This document shows, in pieces, positions 25,061 through 35,857 of a stretch of 64,000 bases of DNA. Origin of the DNA: Streptococcus ictaluri 707-05 (GTDB lineage Bacteria > Bacillota > Bacilli > Lactobacillales > Streptococcaceae); assembly GCF_000188015.2 (NCBI RefSeq), contig NZ_AEUX02000007.1, positions 62,001 through 126,000 on the forward strand. Direction: 5' to 3'. The translations under genes were made by a program, and so were the position numbers. The number at the start of each line of letters is the position of its first letter. Position 1 is the stretch's first letter. Under the pieces are notes generated by a model that saw only the letters and a program-made list of their open reading frames with translations, made no database searches and was not told the origin of the DNA.

Positions 25061-26485
25061 ATGTCTAAAGAAGAAAAAAAGACAATCAAGAATTAGAAAA
25101 TGGAATGGTTAGGGGGTTAGAAAATCGACACGTCCAGTTGATTGCCATTGCAGGAACGATTGGTACGGGTCTTTTCTTAGGAGCAGGTCGCTCAATTGCC
25201 TTAACAGGACCATCTATTATTTTTGTTTATATGATTACAGGTGCCTTCATGTTTATGATGATGCGTGCCATTGGAGAAATGCTTTATTTTGATCCTGATC
25301 AGCATACTTTTATTAACTTTATTACCAAATATATCGGTCCAGGTTGGGGGTACTTTTCAGGTTTATCTTATTGGATATCCTTAATTTTTATTGGAATGGC
25401 TGAAATTACTGCCGTTGGTTCCTATGTTCAATTTTGGTTTCCTACTTGGCCTTCTTGGCTGATTCAATTGGTCTTTTTAGTCTTATTAAGTTCAATCAAC
25501 CTTATCGCTGTTCGAGTCTTTGGTGAGACAGAGTTTTGGTTTGCCATGATTAAAATTGTTGCTATCCTTGCTCTAATTGCAACAGCTATCTTTATGGTTT
25601 TGACAGGTTTTGAGACGCATACTGGACATGCTAGCTTGTCAAATATTTTTGATCATTTCTCTATGTTCCCAAATGGGACATTGCAGTTCTTTATGTCATT
25701 TCTCTATGTTCCCAAATGGGACATTGCAGTTCTTTATGGCTTTCCAAATGGTTTTCTTTGCTTACCAAGCTATTGAATTTGTCGGAATTACCACTTCAGA
25801 AACCGCTAATCCGAGAAAAGTTCTTCCTAAAGCTATTCAAGAAATTCCGACTCGTATTGTGATTTTCTATGTTGGTGCTCTGATTTCTATTATGGCGATT
25901 GTTCCTTGGCATCAATTACCAGAAGATGAATCACCTTTTGTTATGGTCTTCAAATTGATTGGCATTAAATGGGCAGCTGCCTTGATTAACTTTGTAGTTT
26001 TAACATCTGCAGCATCAGCCTTGAATTCAACCTTGTATTCAACAGGACGTCATCTGTATCAAATTGATAATGAAACACCAAATGCTTTAACGAATAAGCT
26101 TAAAATCAATACGCTATCTCGTCAAGGCGTGCCTAGTCAAGCCATTATTGTTTCGGCAGTTGTAGTGGGAATATCAGCCTTAATTAATATTTTACCAGGT
26201 GTCTCAGATGCTTTCTCCTTAATTACAGCTTCCTCATCAGGGGTTTATATTGCTATTTATGCTTTGACTATGATTGCACACTGGAAGTATCGCCAGTCAA
26301 GTGATTTTATGGCAGATGGTTACTTAATGCCTAAGTATAAAGTGACGACACCATTAACTTTAGCTTTCTTTGCTTTTGTTTTTATCTCTTTATTCTTACA
26401 AGATTCTACCTTTATCGGTGCTGTTGGGGCAAGTATTTGGATCTTGATTTTTGGAATTTACAGCAACTGGAAATTTAAAAAATAA
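25061..26485 (+). pseudogene. Amino-acid permease (APC family, AroP/LysP type), two frameshifts
   Basis: A 12-helix amino-acid/proton symporter in ancestral form: the N-terminus has the consensus RHVQLIAIAGTIGTGLFLGAG, and SALNSTLYSTGR is seen later. Lesion 1: translation from ATG 25061 (RBS GGAGC) hits a stop after 11 codons because the A run at 25074-25080 has 7 A; with 8 the frame reads MSKEEKKDNQELENGMVRGLE. Lesion 2: a 43-bp tandem duplication (25653-25695 and 25696-25738) shifts the frame again; removing one copy rejoins FFM to AFQMVFFAYQAIEF. An internal ATG at 25105 could start translation past lesion 1, but lesion 2 still truncates the protein. Confidence 0.9.
25653..25738 (+). repeat. 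43-bp perfect tandem duplication
   Basis: Two adjacent identical 43-base units (25653-25695 and 25696-25738). 43 is not a multiple of 3, so the duplication frameshifts the permease. Perfect identity implies a recent event. Confidence 0.95.
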
Positions 26486-26490
26486 TCCTC

Positions 26491-26520
26491 AAAATACTTG
26501 AGTTTTTCTCAAGTATTTTT
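26491..26520 (+). terminator. Terminator after the permease
   Basis: AAAATACTTGAG (26491-26502) and CTCAAGTATTTT (26508-26519), 5-base loop, then T. Confidence 0.92.
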
Positions 26521-26574
26521 TGTGTACTGTTATGAGGATTTCAGGTCAAGACTAATCGTGGCAAAAAGAAAATA

Positions 26575-26583
26575 TGTTATAAT
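26575..26583 (+). promoter_or_regulatory. Extended -10 promoter of pncB-nadE
   Basis: TGTTATAAT, 38 bases before the pncB ATG; RBS AAAGGAG follows. Confidence 0.65.
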
Positions 26584-26621
26584 AGTAACAATAATCTCTA
26601 ATCAAAAGGAGTCACCTCTAT

Positions 26622-28082
26622 ATGTATTCAGATGACAGTTTAACACTCCATGCTGACTTATATCAAATCAATATGATGCAAGTCTATTTTGAACAAGGTA
26701 TTCATAATCGTCATGCCGTGTTTGAAGTTTATTTCCGTAAAGAACCATTTGATAATGGCTACGCCGTTTTTGCAGGCTTGCAACGCATGGTTGACTACCT
26801 TAAACACTTAACCTTTTCAGATACAGATTTAGCTTACTTGAAAGATTTAGGCTATAAGAGCGATTTTTTGGCCTACTTAAAAGACTTAAAGCTTGAGCTG
26901 ACTATTCGTTCGGTACGTGAAGGAGAGCTGGTATTTGCTAATGAGCCCATTGTTCAGGTCGAAGGTCCTCTTGGACAATGTCAGTTGGTGGAAACAGCCC
27001 TATTAAATATAGTCAATTTCCAAACCCTTATCGCAACAAAAGCTGCTCGCATTCGTTCTGTTATTGAGGATGAGCCACTTTTAGAATTTGGGACACGTCG
27101 TGCTCAAGAAATGGATGCTGCCATTTGGGGCACGCGTGCGGCTGTCATTGGTGGTGCTGATGCCACAAGTAATGTGAGGGCTGGCAAATTATTTGACATT
27201 CCTGTATCTGGAACACATGCACACGCGCTAGTTCAAGCTTATGGTAATGATTACGACGCCTTTAAGGCCTATGCCAGCACTCATAAAGATTGTGTCTTTT
27301 TGGTAGACACTTATGATACGCTTAAGGTGGGTGTACCAACGGCGATTAAAGTAGCTAAGGAAATGGGAGATAAGATTAATTTCTTAGGCGTTCGTTTAGA
27401 TTCGGGTGACTTGGCTTACCTTTCTAAAAAAGTCCGTCAGCAACTAGATGATGCAGGATTTCCTAATGCTAAAATTTATGCTTCTAATGATTTAGATGAA
27501 AGCACCATTCTTAGCTTAAAAATGCAAAAGGCTAAAATTGATGTATGGGGTGTAGGAACCAAATTAATCACGGCCTATGACCAACCTGCCTTAGGAGCAG
27601 TCTATAAGATTGTTTCTATAGAAAGAGAAGATGGTAAAATGCATGATACCATCAAGCTTTCTAATAATGCCGAAAAAGTGTCTACACCAGGTAAGAAACA
27701 AGTTTGGCGTATTACAAGTCGTGAAAAAGGTAAATCAGAAGGAGATTATATCACCTTTACAGATATTGATGTCAATAAACTAACTGAAATTGAGATGTTC
27801 CATCCAACCTATACTTATATCAATAAAAAAGCAACTGATTTTGATGCGGTGCCACTCTTAATCACTATATTTGATAAAGGGCAATTGGTTTATGACTTAC
27901 CAAGTCTGAAAGAGATTAAAACCTATGCGCGTCAAGCCTTTGATAAGCTTTGGGATGAGTATAAACGTTTGCTAAATCCACAGGACTATCCTGTCGATTT
28001 GGCACTGGATGTCTGGCAAAATAAAATGAATCTCATTGATCAAATTCGTAAAGAAGCGCAAGGAAAGAGTGATTTTAAATGA
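26622..28082 (+). CDS. pncB: Nicotinate phosphoribosyltransferase
   Basis: A 486-aa enzyme converting nicotinate and PRPP to nicotinate mononucleotide, the entry step of NAD salvage. The N-terminus ([18 protein letters not shown]) and [24 protein letters not shown] near 152 are family signatures, as are [12 protein letters not shown] near 193 and [12 protein letters not shown] near 262. It overlaps nadE by 4 bases (ATGA). Streptococci that cannot make NAD de novo depend on this route. Confidence 0.95.
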   Translation: MYSDDSLTLHADLYQINMMQVYFEQGIHNRHAVFEVYFRKEPFDNGYAVFAGLQRMVDYLKHLTFSDTDLAYLKDLGYKSDFLAYLKDLKLELTIRSVREGELVFANEPIVQVEGPLGQCQLVETALLNIVNFQTLIATKAARIRSVIEDEPLLEFGTRRAQEMDAAIWGTRAAVIGGADATSNVRAGKLFDIPVSGTHAHALVQAYGNDYDAFKAYASTHKDCVFLVDTYDTLKVGVPTAIKVAKEMGDKINFLGVRLDSGDLAYLSKKVRQQLDDAGFPNAKIYASNDLDESTILSLKMQKAKIDVWGVGTKLITAYDQPALGAVYKIVSIEREDGKMHDTIKLSNNAEKVSTPGKKQVWRITSREKGKSEGDYITFTDIDVNKLTEIEMFHPTYTYINKKATDFDAVPLLITIFDKGQLVYDLPSLKEIKTYARQAFDKLWDEYKRLLNPQDYPVDLALDVWQNKMNLIDQIRKEAQGKSDFK

Positions 28083-28903
28083 CCTTACAAGATGATATTA
28101 TCAAGCAATTAGGCGTCCAAGCTGTCAATGATCCTAAAGTAGAAATTCGTCGATCGATTGATTTTCTAAAAGCTTACATGTTGAAGCATCCCTTTTTAAA
28201 GTCCTATGTCCTAGGTATTTCAGGTGGTCAAGACTCAACCTTAGCAGGTAAGTTAGCTCAAATGGCTATTGAGGAATTGCGTTCAGAAACAGGTGATCAA
28301 TCTTATCGATTTATTGCGATTCGCTTACCTTATGGTATTCAAGCTGATGAGGCGGATGCTCAAAAAGCTTTAGCTTTTATCAAGCCTGACCAGTCTTTAA
28401 CCATTAATATTAAGGCAGCTGTGGACGGACAAGTTAAAGCATTGGCTGAAGCTGGTTGTGACATTTCGGATTTCAATAAAGGCAATATCAAGGCACGTCA
28501 ACGCATGATTAGCCAATACGCTGTGGCAGGACAAGAAGCTGGTGCAGTTATTGGAACAGATCACGCTGCCGAAAATATTACAGGCTTTTTTACCAAATTT
28601 GGTGATGGAGGCGCTGATATTTTACCCTTATTCAGATTAAATAAAAGACAAGGAAAAGCTTTGTTACAAGAATTAAAAGCTGATCCATCCTTATATGAGA
28701 AAATTCCAGCCGCTGATTTAGAAGACAGTAAACCTGGTTTAGCTGATGAAGTGGCTTTAGGAGTGACTTATCAAGAGATTGATGATTACCTAGAAGGAAA
28801 AGTTATTGCTAAAAAAGCTCAAGAAACCATTGAAACTTGGTGGCGAAAAGGACAGCATAAGCGTCACCTTCCTATTACTGTTTTTGATCAGTTTTGGAAA
28901 TAA
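28079..28903 (+). CDS. nadE: NH3-dependent NAD synthetase
   Basis: A 274-aa enzyme amidating nicotinate adenine dinucleotide to NAD. The ATP P-loop [10 protein letters not shown] lies near residue 46, and [26 protein letters not shown] near 160 is the family signature. No glutaminase domain, so ammonia is the nitrogen donor. It is translationally coupled to pncB by a 4-base overlap; nadD is not in this window. Confidence 0.96.
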   Translation: MTLQDDIIKQLGVQAVNDPKVEIRRSIDFLKAYMLKHPFLKSYVLGISGGQDSTLAGKLAQMAIEELRSETGDQSYRFIAIRLPYGIQADEADAQKALAFIKPDQSLTINIKAAVDGQVKALAEAGCDISDFNKGNIKARQRMISQYAVAGQEAGAVIGTDHAAENITGFFTKFGDGGADILPLFRLNKRQGKALLQELKADPSLYEKIPAADLEDSKPGLADEVALGVTYQEIDDYLEGKVIAKKAQETIETWWRKGQHKRHLPITVFDQFWK

Positions 28904-28925
28904 GCGTTTAGAGAAGCGATTGTTC

Positions 28926-28954
28926 AAAAAAGTTAGGCGTGCCTAACTTTTTTT
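28926..28954 (+). terminator. Terminator after nadE
   Basis: AAAAAAGTTAGGC and GCCTAACTTTTTT form a near-continuous palindrome with a T run. Confidence 0.9.
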
Positions 28955-28956
28955 AC

Positions 28957-28984
28957 TTGCAGAATTTTACTATAGGGATATAAT
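28957..28984 (+). promoter_or_regulatory. Promoter of pepC
   Basis: TTGCAG (28957-28962), 16 bases, TATAAT (28979-28984). The start codon is 84 bases further on, leaving a leader of about 75 bases. Confidence 0.7.
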
Positions 28985-28997
28985 AGAGAGGTATAGA

Positions 28998-29056
28998 CTT
29001 TTAAGAGCTTACTATCAAAGCTCAAAAGGTAAAAAGCTAGCCTTATCTTAACTTTT
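28998..29056 (+). promoter_or_regulatory. Leader of pepC with alternative pairings
   Basis: CTTTT-AA-GAGCTT (28998-29010) pairs with AAGCTC-AAAAG (29018-29028), giving 11 pairs with a 2-base bulge. Alternatively AAAAGGTAA (29024-29032) can pair with TTAACTTTT (29048-29056), directly before the GGAGG at 29057. The two pairings exclude each other. Any regulatory role is inferred. Confidence 0.35.
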
Positions 29057-29067
29057 GGAGGACAATA

Positions 29068-30402
29068 ATGTCAGGAATTACAGAAACATTTACAGACAAA
29101 CTTTATGTCAATTATCAATCAAATGCTAAATATCAAGCTATTGAAAATGCCGTCACCCATAATGGTTTGCTAAAATCCTTAGAAACTAGACAAAGTCAAA
29201 TTGCTAATGATTTTGTATTTTCTATTGATTTAACCAAAGATAAGGTGTCCAACCAGAAAGCTTCAGGTCGTTGCTGGATGTTTGCGGCTTTGAATACTTT
29301 TCGTCATAAGCTCATCTCAGAATTTAAATTGGAGAATTTTGAATTATCACAAGCTCACACCTTCTTTTGGGATAAATATGAAAAATCCAACTGGTTTATG
29401 GAGCAAGTTATTCTCACAGCAGATCAAGAGTTGACTAGTCGTAAGGTTAAATTCCTTTTAGATACCCCACAACAAGATGGTGGTCAGTGGGATATGGTTG
29501 TGGCACTTTTTGAAAAATATGGCGTTGTTCCTAAATCTGTTTATCCAGAGTCAGTGTCGTCAAGTAATAGCCGAGAGCTCAATCAATTTCTAAATAAACT
29601 CTTACGTCAAGATGCTCAAATTCTGCGTGATGTGATAGCAAGTGGCGCTTCAAAAGAAAGTCTTCTTGCTAAAAAAGAAGAATTACTTCAAGAAATTTTC
29701 AATTTCCTTGCCATGAATCTTGGATTACCACCACGTCATTTTGACTTTGCTTATCGTGATAAAGAGGATAACTATCGCACCGAAAAAGAAATCACGCCTC
29801 AAGATTTTTATAAAAAATACGTTGGTCTAAGCTTATCAGATTATGTTTCTGTTATTAATGCACCAACGACAGATAAGCCATACGGAAAATCTTATACGGT
29901 TGATATGTTAGGTAATGTTGTCGGTAGTCGACCAGTGCGTTATCTCAATGTGGAGATGGACCGTTTTAAAGACCTTGCCATTAAGCAAATGCAAGCTGGT
30001 GAATCAGTTTGGTTTGGCTGTGATGTAGGGCAACTATCAGATCGTCAAAAAGGGATTATGGCTTTAGATACCTATGACTTTGACAAGGCTATGGATATTC
30101 AATTGAGCCAGGATAAGGCAGGACGTTTGGATTATAGTGAAAGTTTAATGACACATGCTATGGTTTTAACAGGTGTTGATTTAGACCAAGATGGCAACGC
30201 CCTTAAATGGAAAGTTGAAAATTCATGGGGCGATAAAGTGGGTGATAAAGGTTACTTTGTGGCTTCTGATGCTTGGATGGATGAATATACTTATCAAATT
30301 GTGGTCCGAAAAGAATTCTTAACAGCTCAAGAATTAGAAGCTTATCAGGCTGAACCACAAATCTTAGCACCTTGGGATCCAATGGGAGCTTTGGCTCAAT
30401 AA
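29068..30402 (+). CDS. pepC: Aminopeptidase C (bleomycin hydrolase family)
   Basis: A 444-aa cytoplasmic cysteine peptidase removing N-terminal residues from peptides. Papain-type catalytic residues: Cys in KASGRCWMFAALN near 70, His in THAMVLTGVD near 365, Asn in KVENSWGD near 386. The C-terminus (WDPMGALAQ) is the family tail that trims the active-site cleft. RBS GGAGG. It works with peptide importers to supply amino acids. Convergent with pbp1a. Confidence 0.96.
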   Translation: MSGITETFTDKLYVNYQSNAKYQAIENAVTHNGLLKSLETRQSQIANDFVFSIDLTKDKVSNQKASGRCWMFAALNTFRHKLISEFKLENFELSQAHTFFWDKYEKSNWFMEQVILTADQELTSRKVKFLLDTPQQDGGQWDMVVALFEKYGVVPKSVYPESVSSSNSRELNQFLNKLLRQDAQILRDVIASGASKESLLAKKEELLQEIFNFLAMNLGLPPRHFDFAYRDKEDNYRTEKEITPQDFYKKYVGLSLSDYVSVINAPTTDKPYGKSYTVDMLGNVVGSRPVRYLNVEMDRFKDLAIKQMQAGESVWFGCDVGQLSDRQKGIMALDTYDFDKAMDIQLSQDKAGRLDYSESLMTHAMVLTGVDLDQDGNALKWKVENSWGDKVGDKGYFVASDAWMDEYTYQIVVRKEFLTAQELEAYQAEPQILAPWDPMGALAQ

Positions 30403-30444
30403 TAAAAAAGAATTCGAGTTTTTCTCGAATTCTTTTTTATTATT
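30400..30444. terminator. Bidirectional terminator between pepC and pbp1a
   Basis: AAAAAAGAATTCGAG and CTCGAATTCTTTTTT around a 5-base loop, with A/T runs on both sides. It serves both convergent genes. Confidence 0.93.
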
Positions 30445-32608
30445 GATTTGTTTTCTTATCATCAGAATTACCAGATTCAGCATGTGAGTTGGCGTTATCA
30501 CTTGTTTCAGTCGTGGTGTCACTTTCTGTATTAGCTTCACTTGAACTTTGAGTTGATGATGTTGTGGTGTTATTTCCATAAATATTGTTATAAACAGAGC
30601 CGGTCATATTACTATTATTGCTATAAGTACCGCTTAAGTATAGGAAACCTCCACTACGGTAAAGACCGCTAGGCATTGTCCAATCTTCACTATATCCGTC
30701 AGTCAGATAAGTCATCATATGACGATAAACATCTGTAGCAATCTGTAGGCCATAGCCATAGACAGGAGTCATTCGATTTTTATAACCAGTCCAAACTGCC
30801 ATAGCATATTTGTTTGTATAGCCGACAAAGTTTTCATCTGGTGCTATTGTTCCTACATAATCAGGGTATAGACCATATGTTTCACCAATTTTGGCTAATT
30901 CCTCATCGGTGTAGTTTGAAGTACCTGTTTTACCAGCTTGAGCGACGCCAGGAATGGCAGCAGCCGTACCTGTACCATAAGTTAAAACAGTTTTTAACAT
31001 GTCGGTCATCATGTAAGCTGTTGTTTCTTTCATAGCACGCTTGCCTTTATCTTCAAAGACTTTGCTTGTGCCATCACTAAACTCAATTTTATTAACATAT
31101 TGAGGTTTGTAGTAAAGACCACCATTAGCAAAGGCAGAATAAGCAGCTGCCATTTTCTCACTACTAGCACCATATTTGATGTCTGTACTACTATTGTTAC
31201 TTGAAATAGCGTTGGAGTAGTGCATTTCAGGGTAATGAATACCTAGACCGCCTAAGAAGGACTCAGCATAATCAAGTCCTGCGGCATCAAGTGCTCGAAC
31301 TGCAGGGACATTACGTGACAGCATTAGTGCGGCTTGGATAGTCATCCAACCATTATACTTGCGGTCCCAGTTAAAGAGTTGAGTAGTGGTTCCAGGCCAG
31401 TAATAAAAAGAGTCATTGGTATTCTGAGCAGTAGAAGTATAGGCTCCGGACTCTATGGCTGGACCATAATCAGTGATTGGTTTCATGGTAGAACCCCAGT
31501 CTCTATCAGTTAGAACGGCTTGGTTTGTTCCAAAAGAGACATTGGTGTCTTGATTACGTCCGCCAAGCTGAGCAATGACATGACCATTGGTAACATCCAT
31601 GATTGTTGAAGCTACTTGGAAATCAGCATCTGGGTAGTAGATATAGTCTTCAGAGTTGTAGATATTGTATAAGGTTTGTTGTGCTTCAGTGATAATATTG
31701 GTATAAACTTTTAAACCAGCTGTAAAGATATCTTTATTGGTTTCTTTTTTAACCTGTTCAATAACCTGTTTGAGGTAGTTATCCATGTATTTTGGATAAG
31801 TGGAGCGTTCTTGTAAAGGTTGCAAACCATCCGCAACAGGTGTTGCTAAAGCAGCATCAAACTCTTCTTGAGTAATGTTTTTTTCAGAAAACATTTGTTG
31901 TAAGACAACATTACGACGATTTTGAGCTGCTTCGGGTTGGGTATAAGGGTCATATTGGCTTGGGGCTTGAGGGATACCTGCTAATAAGGCTAATTGAGCA
32001 TAGGATAAATCTTTAAGGTCTTTACCATAATAAGACTTAGCAGCAGTGAGCATACCATAGTTACCATTACCCATATAAACCTTATTGATATAGAAGGTTA
32101 AAATCTCTTGTTTGGTGTATTTACGCTCCATCTGAAGGGCTAGCCAAACTTCTTGGGCCTTACGTTTTAAGGTTTGATCTGATTCATTGGTTGAAAAGTA
32201 AGCCAGTTTGATTAACTGCTGATCAAGAGTGGAGCCCCCTTGAGTGGTTTTGCTGGTTAAATTATGAAAAGCTGCACCTAAGATACGATAGAGGTCTACC
32301 CCACGGTGATTGAAGAATCGTTTATCTTCAATAGAGGTAATGGCATTGACCAAGTTAATAGGAATACTATCAGCTGTCACATTTTCTCGTTTTTCAGATC
32401 CTAAGTCAGCGATTAAGTTGTTATTGCCATCGTATACAAGGCTTGAATTGGTTGATTTAAGCTCAGCTTCTGATAATTTTGGAGCACTGCTAATATAAAA
32501 AGCAAACAAAAGTCCGCCCAAAACGATTGTCACAATGATAAGACTAAGTATAGCGCCGAGTGCGTATTTTAGTAGTTTAAGAATTTTTGGATTTTTGATT
32601 GTAATCAC
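30440..32608 (-). CDS. pbp1A: Penicillin-binding protein 1A (class A, bifunctional)
   Basis: A 722-aa membrane-anchored enzyme. A membrane helix lies at about 13-38; the glycosyltransferase domain has [15 protein letters not shown] near 95 and [12 protein letters not shown] near 122. The transpeptidase domain has SxxK in GSTMKPIT near 370, SxN in MLSRNVPAV near 430 and KTGTSNYT near 560. The tail (last 60 residues) is rich in S, T and N, typical of streptococcal PBP1a. Its start overlaps the recU 3' end by about 30 bases, the conserved recU-pbp1a pairing. Confidence 0.96.
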   Translation of the reverse strand: MITIKNPKILKLLKYALGAILSLIIVTIVLGGLLFAFYISSAPKLSEAELKSTNSSLVYDGNNNLIADLGSEKRENVTADSIPINLVNAITSIEDKRFFNHRGVDLYRILGAAFHNLTSKTTQGGSTLDQQLIKLAYFSTNESDQTLKRKAQEVWLALQMERKYTKQEILTFYINKVYMGNGNYGMLTAAKSYYGKDLKDLSYAQLALLAGIPQAPSQYDPYTQPEAAQNRRNVVLQQMFSEKNITQEEFDAALATPVADGLQPLQERSTYPKYMDNYLKQVIEQVKKETNKDIFTAGLKVYTNIITEAQQTLYNIYNSEDYIYYPDADFQVASTIMDVTNGHVIAQLGGRNQDTNVSFGTNQAVLTDRDWGSTMKPITDYGPAIESGAYTSTAQNTNDSFYYWPGTTTQLFNWDRKYNGWMTIQAALMLSRNVPAVRALDAAGLDYAESFLGGLGIHYPEMHYSNAISSNNSSTDIKYGASSEKMAAAYSAFANGGLYYKPQYVNKIEFSDGTSKVFEDKGKRAMKETTAYMMTDMLKTVLTYGTGTAAAIPGVAQAGKTGTSNYTDEELAKIGETYGLYPDYVGTIAPDENFVGYTNKYAMAVWTGYKNRMTPVYGYGLQIATDVYRHMMTYLTDGYSEDWTMPSGLYRSGGFLYLSGTYSNNSNMTGSVYNNIYGNNTTTSSTQSSSEANTESDTTTETSDNANSHAESGNSDDKKTNQ

Positions 32609-33203
32609 CGCCTAAAAAATTTTGTTCTATAATGTCTAAGTAAGGGACCTGAGGAAATGCTCCCATTACTATCTCAAAGCCATGTTTTCTGATATAATCG
32701 AGTGGCATGGATTTGTTCCCGTGATCGATTTGATAAAAATCAATCAATGCTTTAGCAGGTAAATAATAGGTTTCCTTAAGAGTCGAAAAGTGAAGAAGGA
32801 CAAAACAAATGCCTTGTTGCTCCAAGACGCTGGACATGTGCTCAATTTGGTGCGCATGAAAGTTTTTCATAGGCATAGCAGTCTTTTGTCTAGTCTCCTT
32901 GGCCTCAAAATCAAGATAAAAGCCCTTGTAAACCCCAGAATAATCCGTAGTAGATGCTTGTCTAAAGTAGGCTTCCACAATCTTGGCGCGACTACGCTTT
33001 GGGTAATCAACTTTAACAATTTGAACGGGGGTTGGTTTTTTATGAATAACAGCAATCTTCTTTGTCAAATAAAAGTCATTTGTGGCATTGATAGCTGCTT
33101 CAAAAGACATGCCTCGATTGGCAAAATTAACCTTTGATTTCTTAACTTGAGTAGGAATGGGACTTGTTTTTTTTCGAATAAGATTATGTGGGTAGTTGAC
33201 CAT
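32577..33203 (-). CDS. recU: Holliday junction resolvase RecU
   Basis: A 208-aa endonuclease resolving recombination intermediates. Family features: [18 protein letters not shown] near residue 28, then [38 protein letters not shown] near 90-127, with the D..E.K metal-binding residues. Basic N-terminus ([19 protein letters not shown]). Transcribed with pbp1A, linking DNA repair and wall synthesis as in other Firmicutes. RBS AGGAG is seen on the minus strand before ATG 33203. Confidence 0.95.
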   Translation of the reverse strand: MVNYPHNLIRKKTSPIPTQVKKSKVNFANRGMSFEAAINATNDFYLTKKIAVIHKKPTPVQIVKVDYPKRSRAKIVEAYFRQASTTDYSGVYKGFYLDFEAKETRQKTAMPMKNFHAHQIEHMSSVLEQQGICFVLLHFSTLKETYYLPAKALIDFYQIDHGNKSMPLDYIRKHGFEIVMGAFPQVPYLDIIEQNFLGGDYNQKSKNS

Positions 33204-33282
33204 TATTCTCCTAACATTAATCTACTTAATCATAAATTTAAGCATTTTTATTATAACATATTTTTAGGAAGGATAACACATA

Positions 33283-33801
33283 ATGACTGAGATTCTAGTG
33301 ACTGGTTATAAGAGTTTTGAACTAGGTATCTTTGATGATAAAGATAAGAAAATAGGCATTATTAAAAAGGCTCTGCGTAAAGATTTAGTGGCTTATTTAG
33401 ACGAAGGGGTCGATTGGTTTATTCTGACAGGAAACTTAGGTTTTGAATACTGGGCTTTGGAAGTATTAAATGAGTTAAAGCAGGACTATCCCTTAAAGAC
33501 AGCTACAATCTTTCCCTTTGAAAATCATGGAAGTCAATGGAATGAGAAAAATCAAGAAAAATTAGCTCTTTTTAAAGCTAGTGATTTTGTTAAGTTTAGT
33601 TTTCCCTCTTATGAATCACCTCAACAATTTAAACAGTTTAAACAGTTTTTGATAGAGAACACTCAAGGGGCATATCTTTTTTATGATAAAGAACATGAAA
33701 GCAATTTGAAATATATCCTTAATATGATGGAAGAAAGTCAGCGTTATCCCGTTAAAACCTTGACTTTTGAAGATTTAAATGAGGTTCTTGAAGACTGGTA
33801 A
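33283..33801 (+). CDS. ypsA: YpsA family protein (DUF1273)
   Basis: A 172-aa cytoplasmic protein of the SLOG-related YpsA family. The N-terminus ([14 protein letters not shown]) and [22 protein letters not shown] near 45 match the Rossmann-like fold with a nucleotide-binding glycine. B. subtilis YpsA influences cell division; the biochemical activity is unknown. The gene is in its usual place, divergent from recU and upstream of gpsB, with AGGAAGG as RBS. Confidence 0.88.
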   Translation: MTEILVTGYKSFELGIFDDKDKKIGIIKKALRKDLVAYLDEGVDWFILTGNLGFEYWALEVLNELKQDYPLKTATIFPFENHGSQWNEKNQEKLALFKASDFVKFSFPSYESPQQFKQFKQFLIENTQGAYLFYDKEHESNLKYILNMMEESQRYPVKTLTFEDLNEVLEDW

Positions 33802-33919
33802 CGCTTTTTTAGATACCACTGGTATTTTAATACTTGCTTTTTAAGGTATTTTTCTGTATTATTAAAAGTGATATCAAGGTGTGATATTTGAAAAAGATTG
33901 ACCGTTTGGAGAGCATAGA

Positions 33920-34246
33920 ATGACAAGTATTATTTATAGTCCAAAAGACATTTTTGAACAAGAATTTAAAACCAGCATGCGTGGCTTTGATAAGAAGGAA
34001 GTTGATGAGTTCCTTGATAATGTGATTAAAGATTATGAGAACTTTAATGCACAAATTGAGGCGCTAAAAGCAGAAAATGAAGCTCTTAAAAAAGCTAAAG
34101 CGCAAGCACGTCATTCTATGGGCAACCTTTCACAACAAACAATTGCACAGCCAACAAGGGTTGCGCAATCTGCTACTAATTTTGATATCTTGAAACGTAT
34201 CAGTAAGTTGGAAAAAGAGGTCTTTGGAAAACAAATTATCGAGTAA
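33920..34246 (+). CDS. gpsB: Cell division protein GpsB (DivIVA-like)
   Basis: 108 aa. The N-terminal DivIVA-type lipid-binding domain reads [35 protein letters not shown], followed by a coiled coil ([16 protein letters not shown]). A short C-terminal helix ([17 protein letters not shown]) trimerises the protein in the family. It sits at the septum and coordinates PBPs, MapZ and the Ser/Thr kinase. RBS GGAGAG. RNase P RNA follows within 15 bases. Confidence 0.94.
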   Translation: MTSIIYSPKDIFEQEFKTSMRGFDKKEVDEFLDNVIKDYENFNAQIEALKAENEALKKAKAQARHSMGNLSQQTIAQPTRVAQSATNFDILKRISKLEKEVFGKQIIE

Positions 34247-34251
34247 TTAAC

Positions 34252-34636
34252 AAAGGTGCGATTTTTGGATAATCGCGTAGTATTTCAATACTATGAGGAA
34301 AGTCCATGCTAGCACTGGCTGTGATGCCAGTAGTGTTTGTGCTAGGCGAACAAATAAGCCTAGGGATGTGCTTTGCACATTACGGCGAGAGAAATGGCTA
34401 AGTCTTTGATATGCCAGAGTATTTCTGAAAGTGCCACAGTGACGCAGTTTTTATGGAAACGTAAGAAATGGAACGCGGTAAACCCCTCAAGCTAGCAACC
34501 CAAACTTTGGTAGGGGCATGGGATAGTTGGAAACGAACAAGCTATCCTGACTGTTTAAACAGTAGACAGATGATTATCGAAGGAAGTGAGACCTAGTCAT
34601 TTCTGGAACAAAACATGGCTTATAGAAAATTGCATA
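34252..34636 (+). ncRNA. rnpB: RNase P RNA (bacterial type B)
   Basis: Catalytic RNA that processes tRNA 5' ends. Conserved cores are visible: GAGGAAAGTCCATGCTAGC near 34296, AGTGCCACAGTGACG near 34430, GGTAAACCCCTC near 34479, and the closing GAACAAAACATGGCTTATAG near 34606. The last pairs with the start to form the P4 pseudoknot. Type B is expected for Firmicutes. The exact 5' end is approximate (within about 10 bases). Position between gpsB and rlmL is conserved in streptococci. Confidence 0.95.
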
Positions 34637-34643
34637 ATAGGTT

Positions 34644-34669
34644 AAGCTAGCTCATGCTAGCTTTTATTT
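34644..34669 (+). terminator. Terminator after rnpB
   Basis: AAGCTAGC (34644-34651) and GCTAGCTT (34656-34663), loop TCAT, then TTTTATTT. Confidence 0.88.
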
Positions 34670-34689
34670 GGTTAAAGAGAAAGAGTAAG

Positions 34690-35844
34690 ATGAAAGAAAC
34701 ATTTAAATTAGTAGCAACGGCAGCAGCCGGACTAGAAGCTGTAGTTGGCAAAGAGGTCAAGGATTTAGGTATAGCCTGTCAAGTTGAAAACGGCAAGGTC
34801 TTTTTTGACGGAACTATAGAAACCATTGCCAAAACCAATCTTTGGCTACGTGCTGCAGATCGTATTAAGATTATAGTAGGACAATTTCCAGCTAGAACTT
34901 TCGAAGAATTATTTCAGGGAGTCTTTGCTTTAGACTGGGAAAATTACCTTCCTTTAGGAGCTAAATTTCCTATTTCAAAAGCAAAGTGCGTTAAATCAAA
35001 ACTGCACAATGAGCCAAGTGTTCAAGCGATTACTAAAAAGGCTGTTGTAAAGAAATTGCAAAAGCACTTCCATAGACCAGAAGGTGTACCTCTTCAAGAA
35101 ATTGGTGCTGAATTTAATATTGAAGTGTCAATCTTAAAGGATAAGGCAACGATTATGATAGACACAACTGGCTCAAGTCTCTTTAAAAGAGGGTATCGTG
35201 CACAAAAAGGTGGCGCACCAATTAAGGAAAATATGGCTGCAGCGATCTTACAACTATCAAATTGGTTTCCAGATAAACCTTTAGTCGATCCGACATGTGG
35301 TTCAGGAACTTTCTGTATTGAAGCTGCCTTGATTGGGATGAACATTGCTCCAGGATTTAACCGTTCTTTTGCTTTTGAAAATTGGAACTGGGTAGATAAA
35401 GATTTGGTTCAAAGAGTTCGTGATGAGGCTGAACAGGCTGCTAATTATGATATTGAGCTTGATATTTCTGGATTTGATATTGATGCTCGTATGATAGAGA
35501 TTGCTAAAAGTAATGCTGAGGAAGCTGGATTAGCTGATGTGATTCAGTTTAAACAGATGCGACTTCAAGATTTTAAAACAGACAAAATTAATGGCTTCCT
35601 TATCTCAAATCCACCATATGGAGAGCGCTTGCTTGATGACAAAGCTGTTGACATCTTGTATAATGAAATGGGTAAAACTTTTGCACCATTGAAGACTTGG
35701 AGCAAATTTATCCTAACCAGTGATGAGCAATTTGAAAAGAAATATGGTCAGGTAGCTGATAAAAAACGCAAACTTTACAATGGTACATTAAAAGTTGATT
35801 TGTATCAATTTTACGGCGAAAGAGTTAAACGTCATCTAATCTAG
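34690..35844 (+). CDS. rlmL: THUMP-domain rRNA (guanine-N2) methyltransferase, RlmL/YpsC family
   Basis: 384 aa. THUMP RNA-binding domain at about residues 45-155, then a Rossmann methyltransferase domain with DPTCGSGTFCIEA near 200 and the catalytic NPPYGERL near 307. It methylates N2 of a guanine in 23S rRNA; B. subtilis YpsC is the nearest characterised type. I chose ATG 34690 (MKETFKLVATAAAG) because a start at 34654 would lie in the rnpB terminator. Confidence 0.92.
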   Translation: MKETFKLVATAAAGLEAVVGKEVKDLGIACQVENGKVFFDGTIETIAKTNLWLRAADRIKIIVGQFPARTFEELFQGVFALDWENYLPLGAKFPISKAKCVKSKLHNEPSVQAITKKAVVKKLQKHFHRPEGVPLQEIGAEFNIEVSILKDKATIMIDTTGSSLFKRGYRAQKGGAPIKENMAAAILQLSNWFPDKPLVDPTCGSGTFCIEAALIGMNIAPGFNRSFAFENWNWVDKDLVQRVRDEAEQAANYDIELDISGFDIDARMIEIAKSNAEEAGLADVIQFKQMRLQDFKTDKINGFLISNPPYGERLLDDKAVDILYNEMGKTFAPLKTWSKFILTSDEQFEKKYGQVADKKRKLYNGTLKVDLYQFYGERVKRHLI

Positions 35845-35857
35845 AAAGGTAAGAAAC

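Noticed and set aside
34256..34640. Non-coding gap between gpsB and rlmL as a possible novel RNA
   Set aside because: The conserved cores identify it as ordinary type B RNase P RNA.
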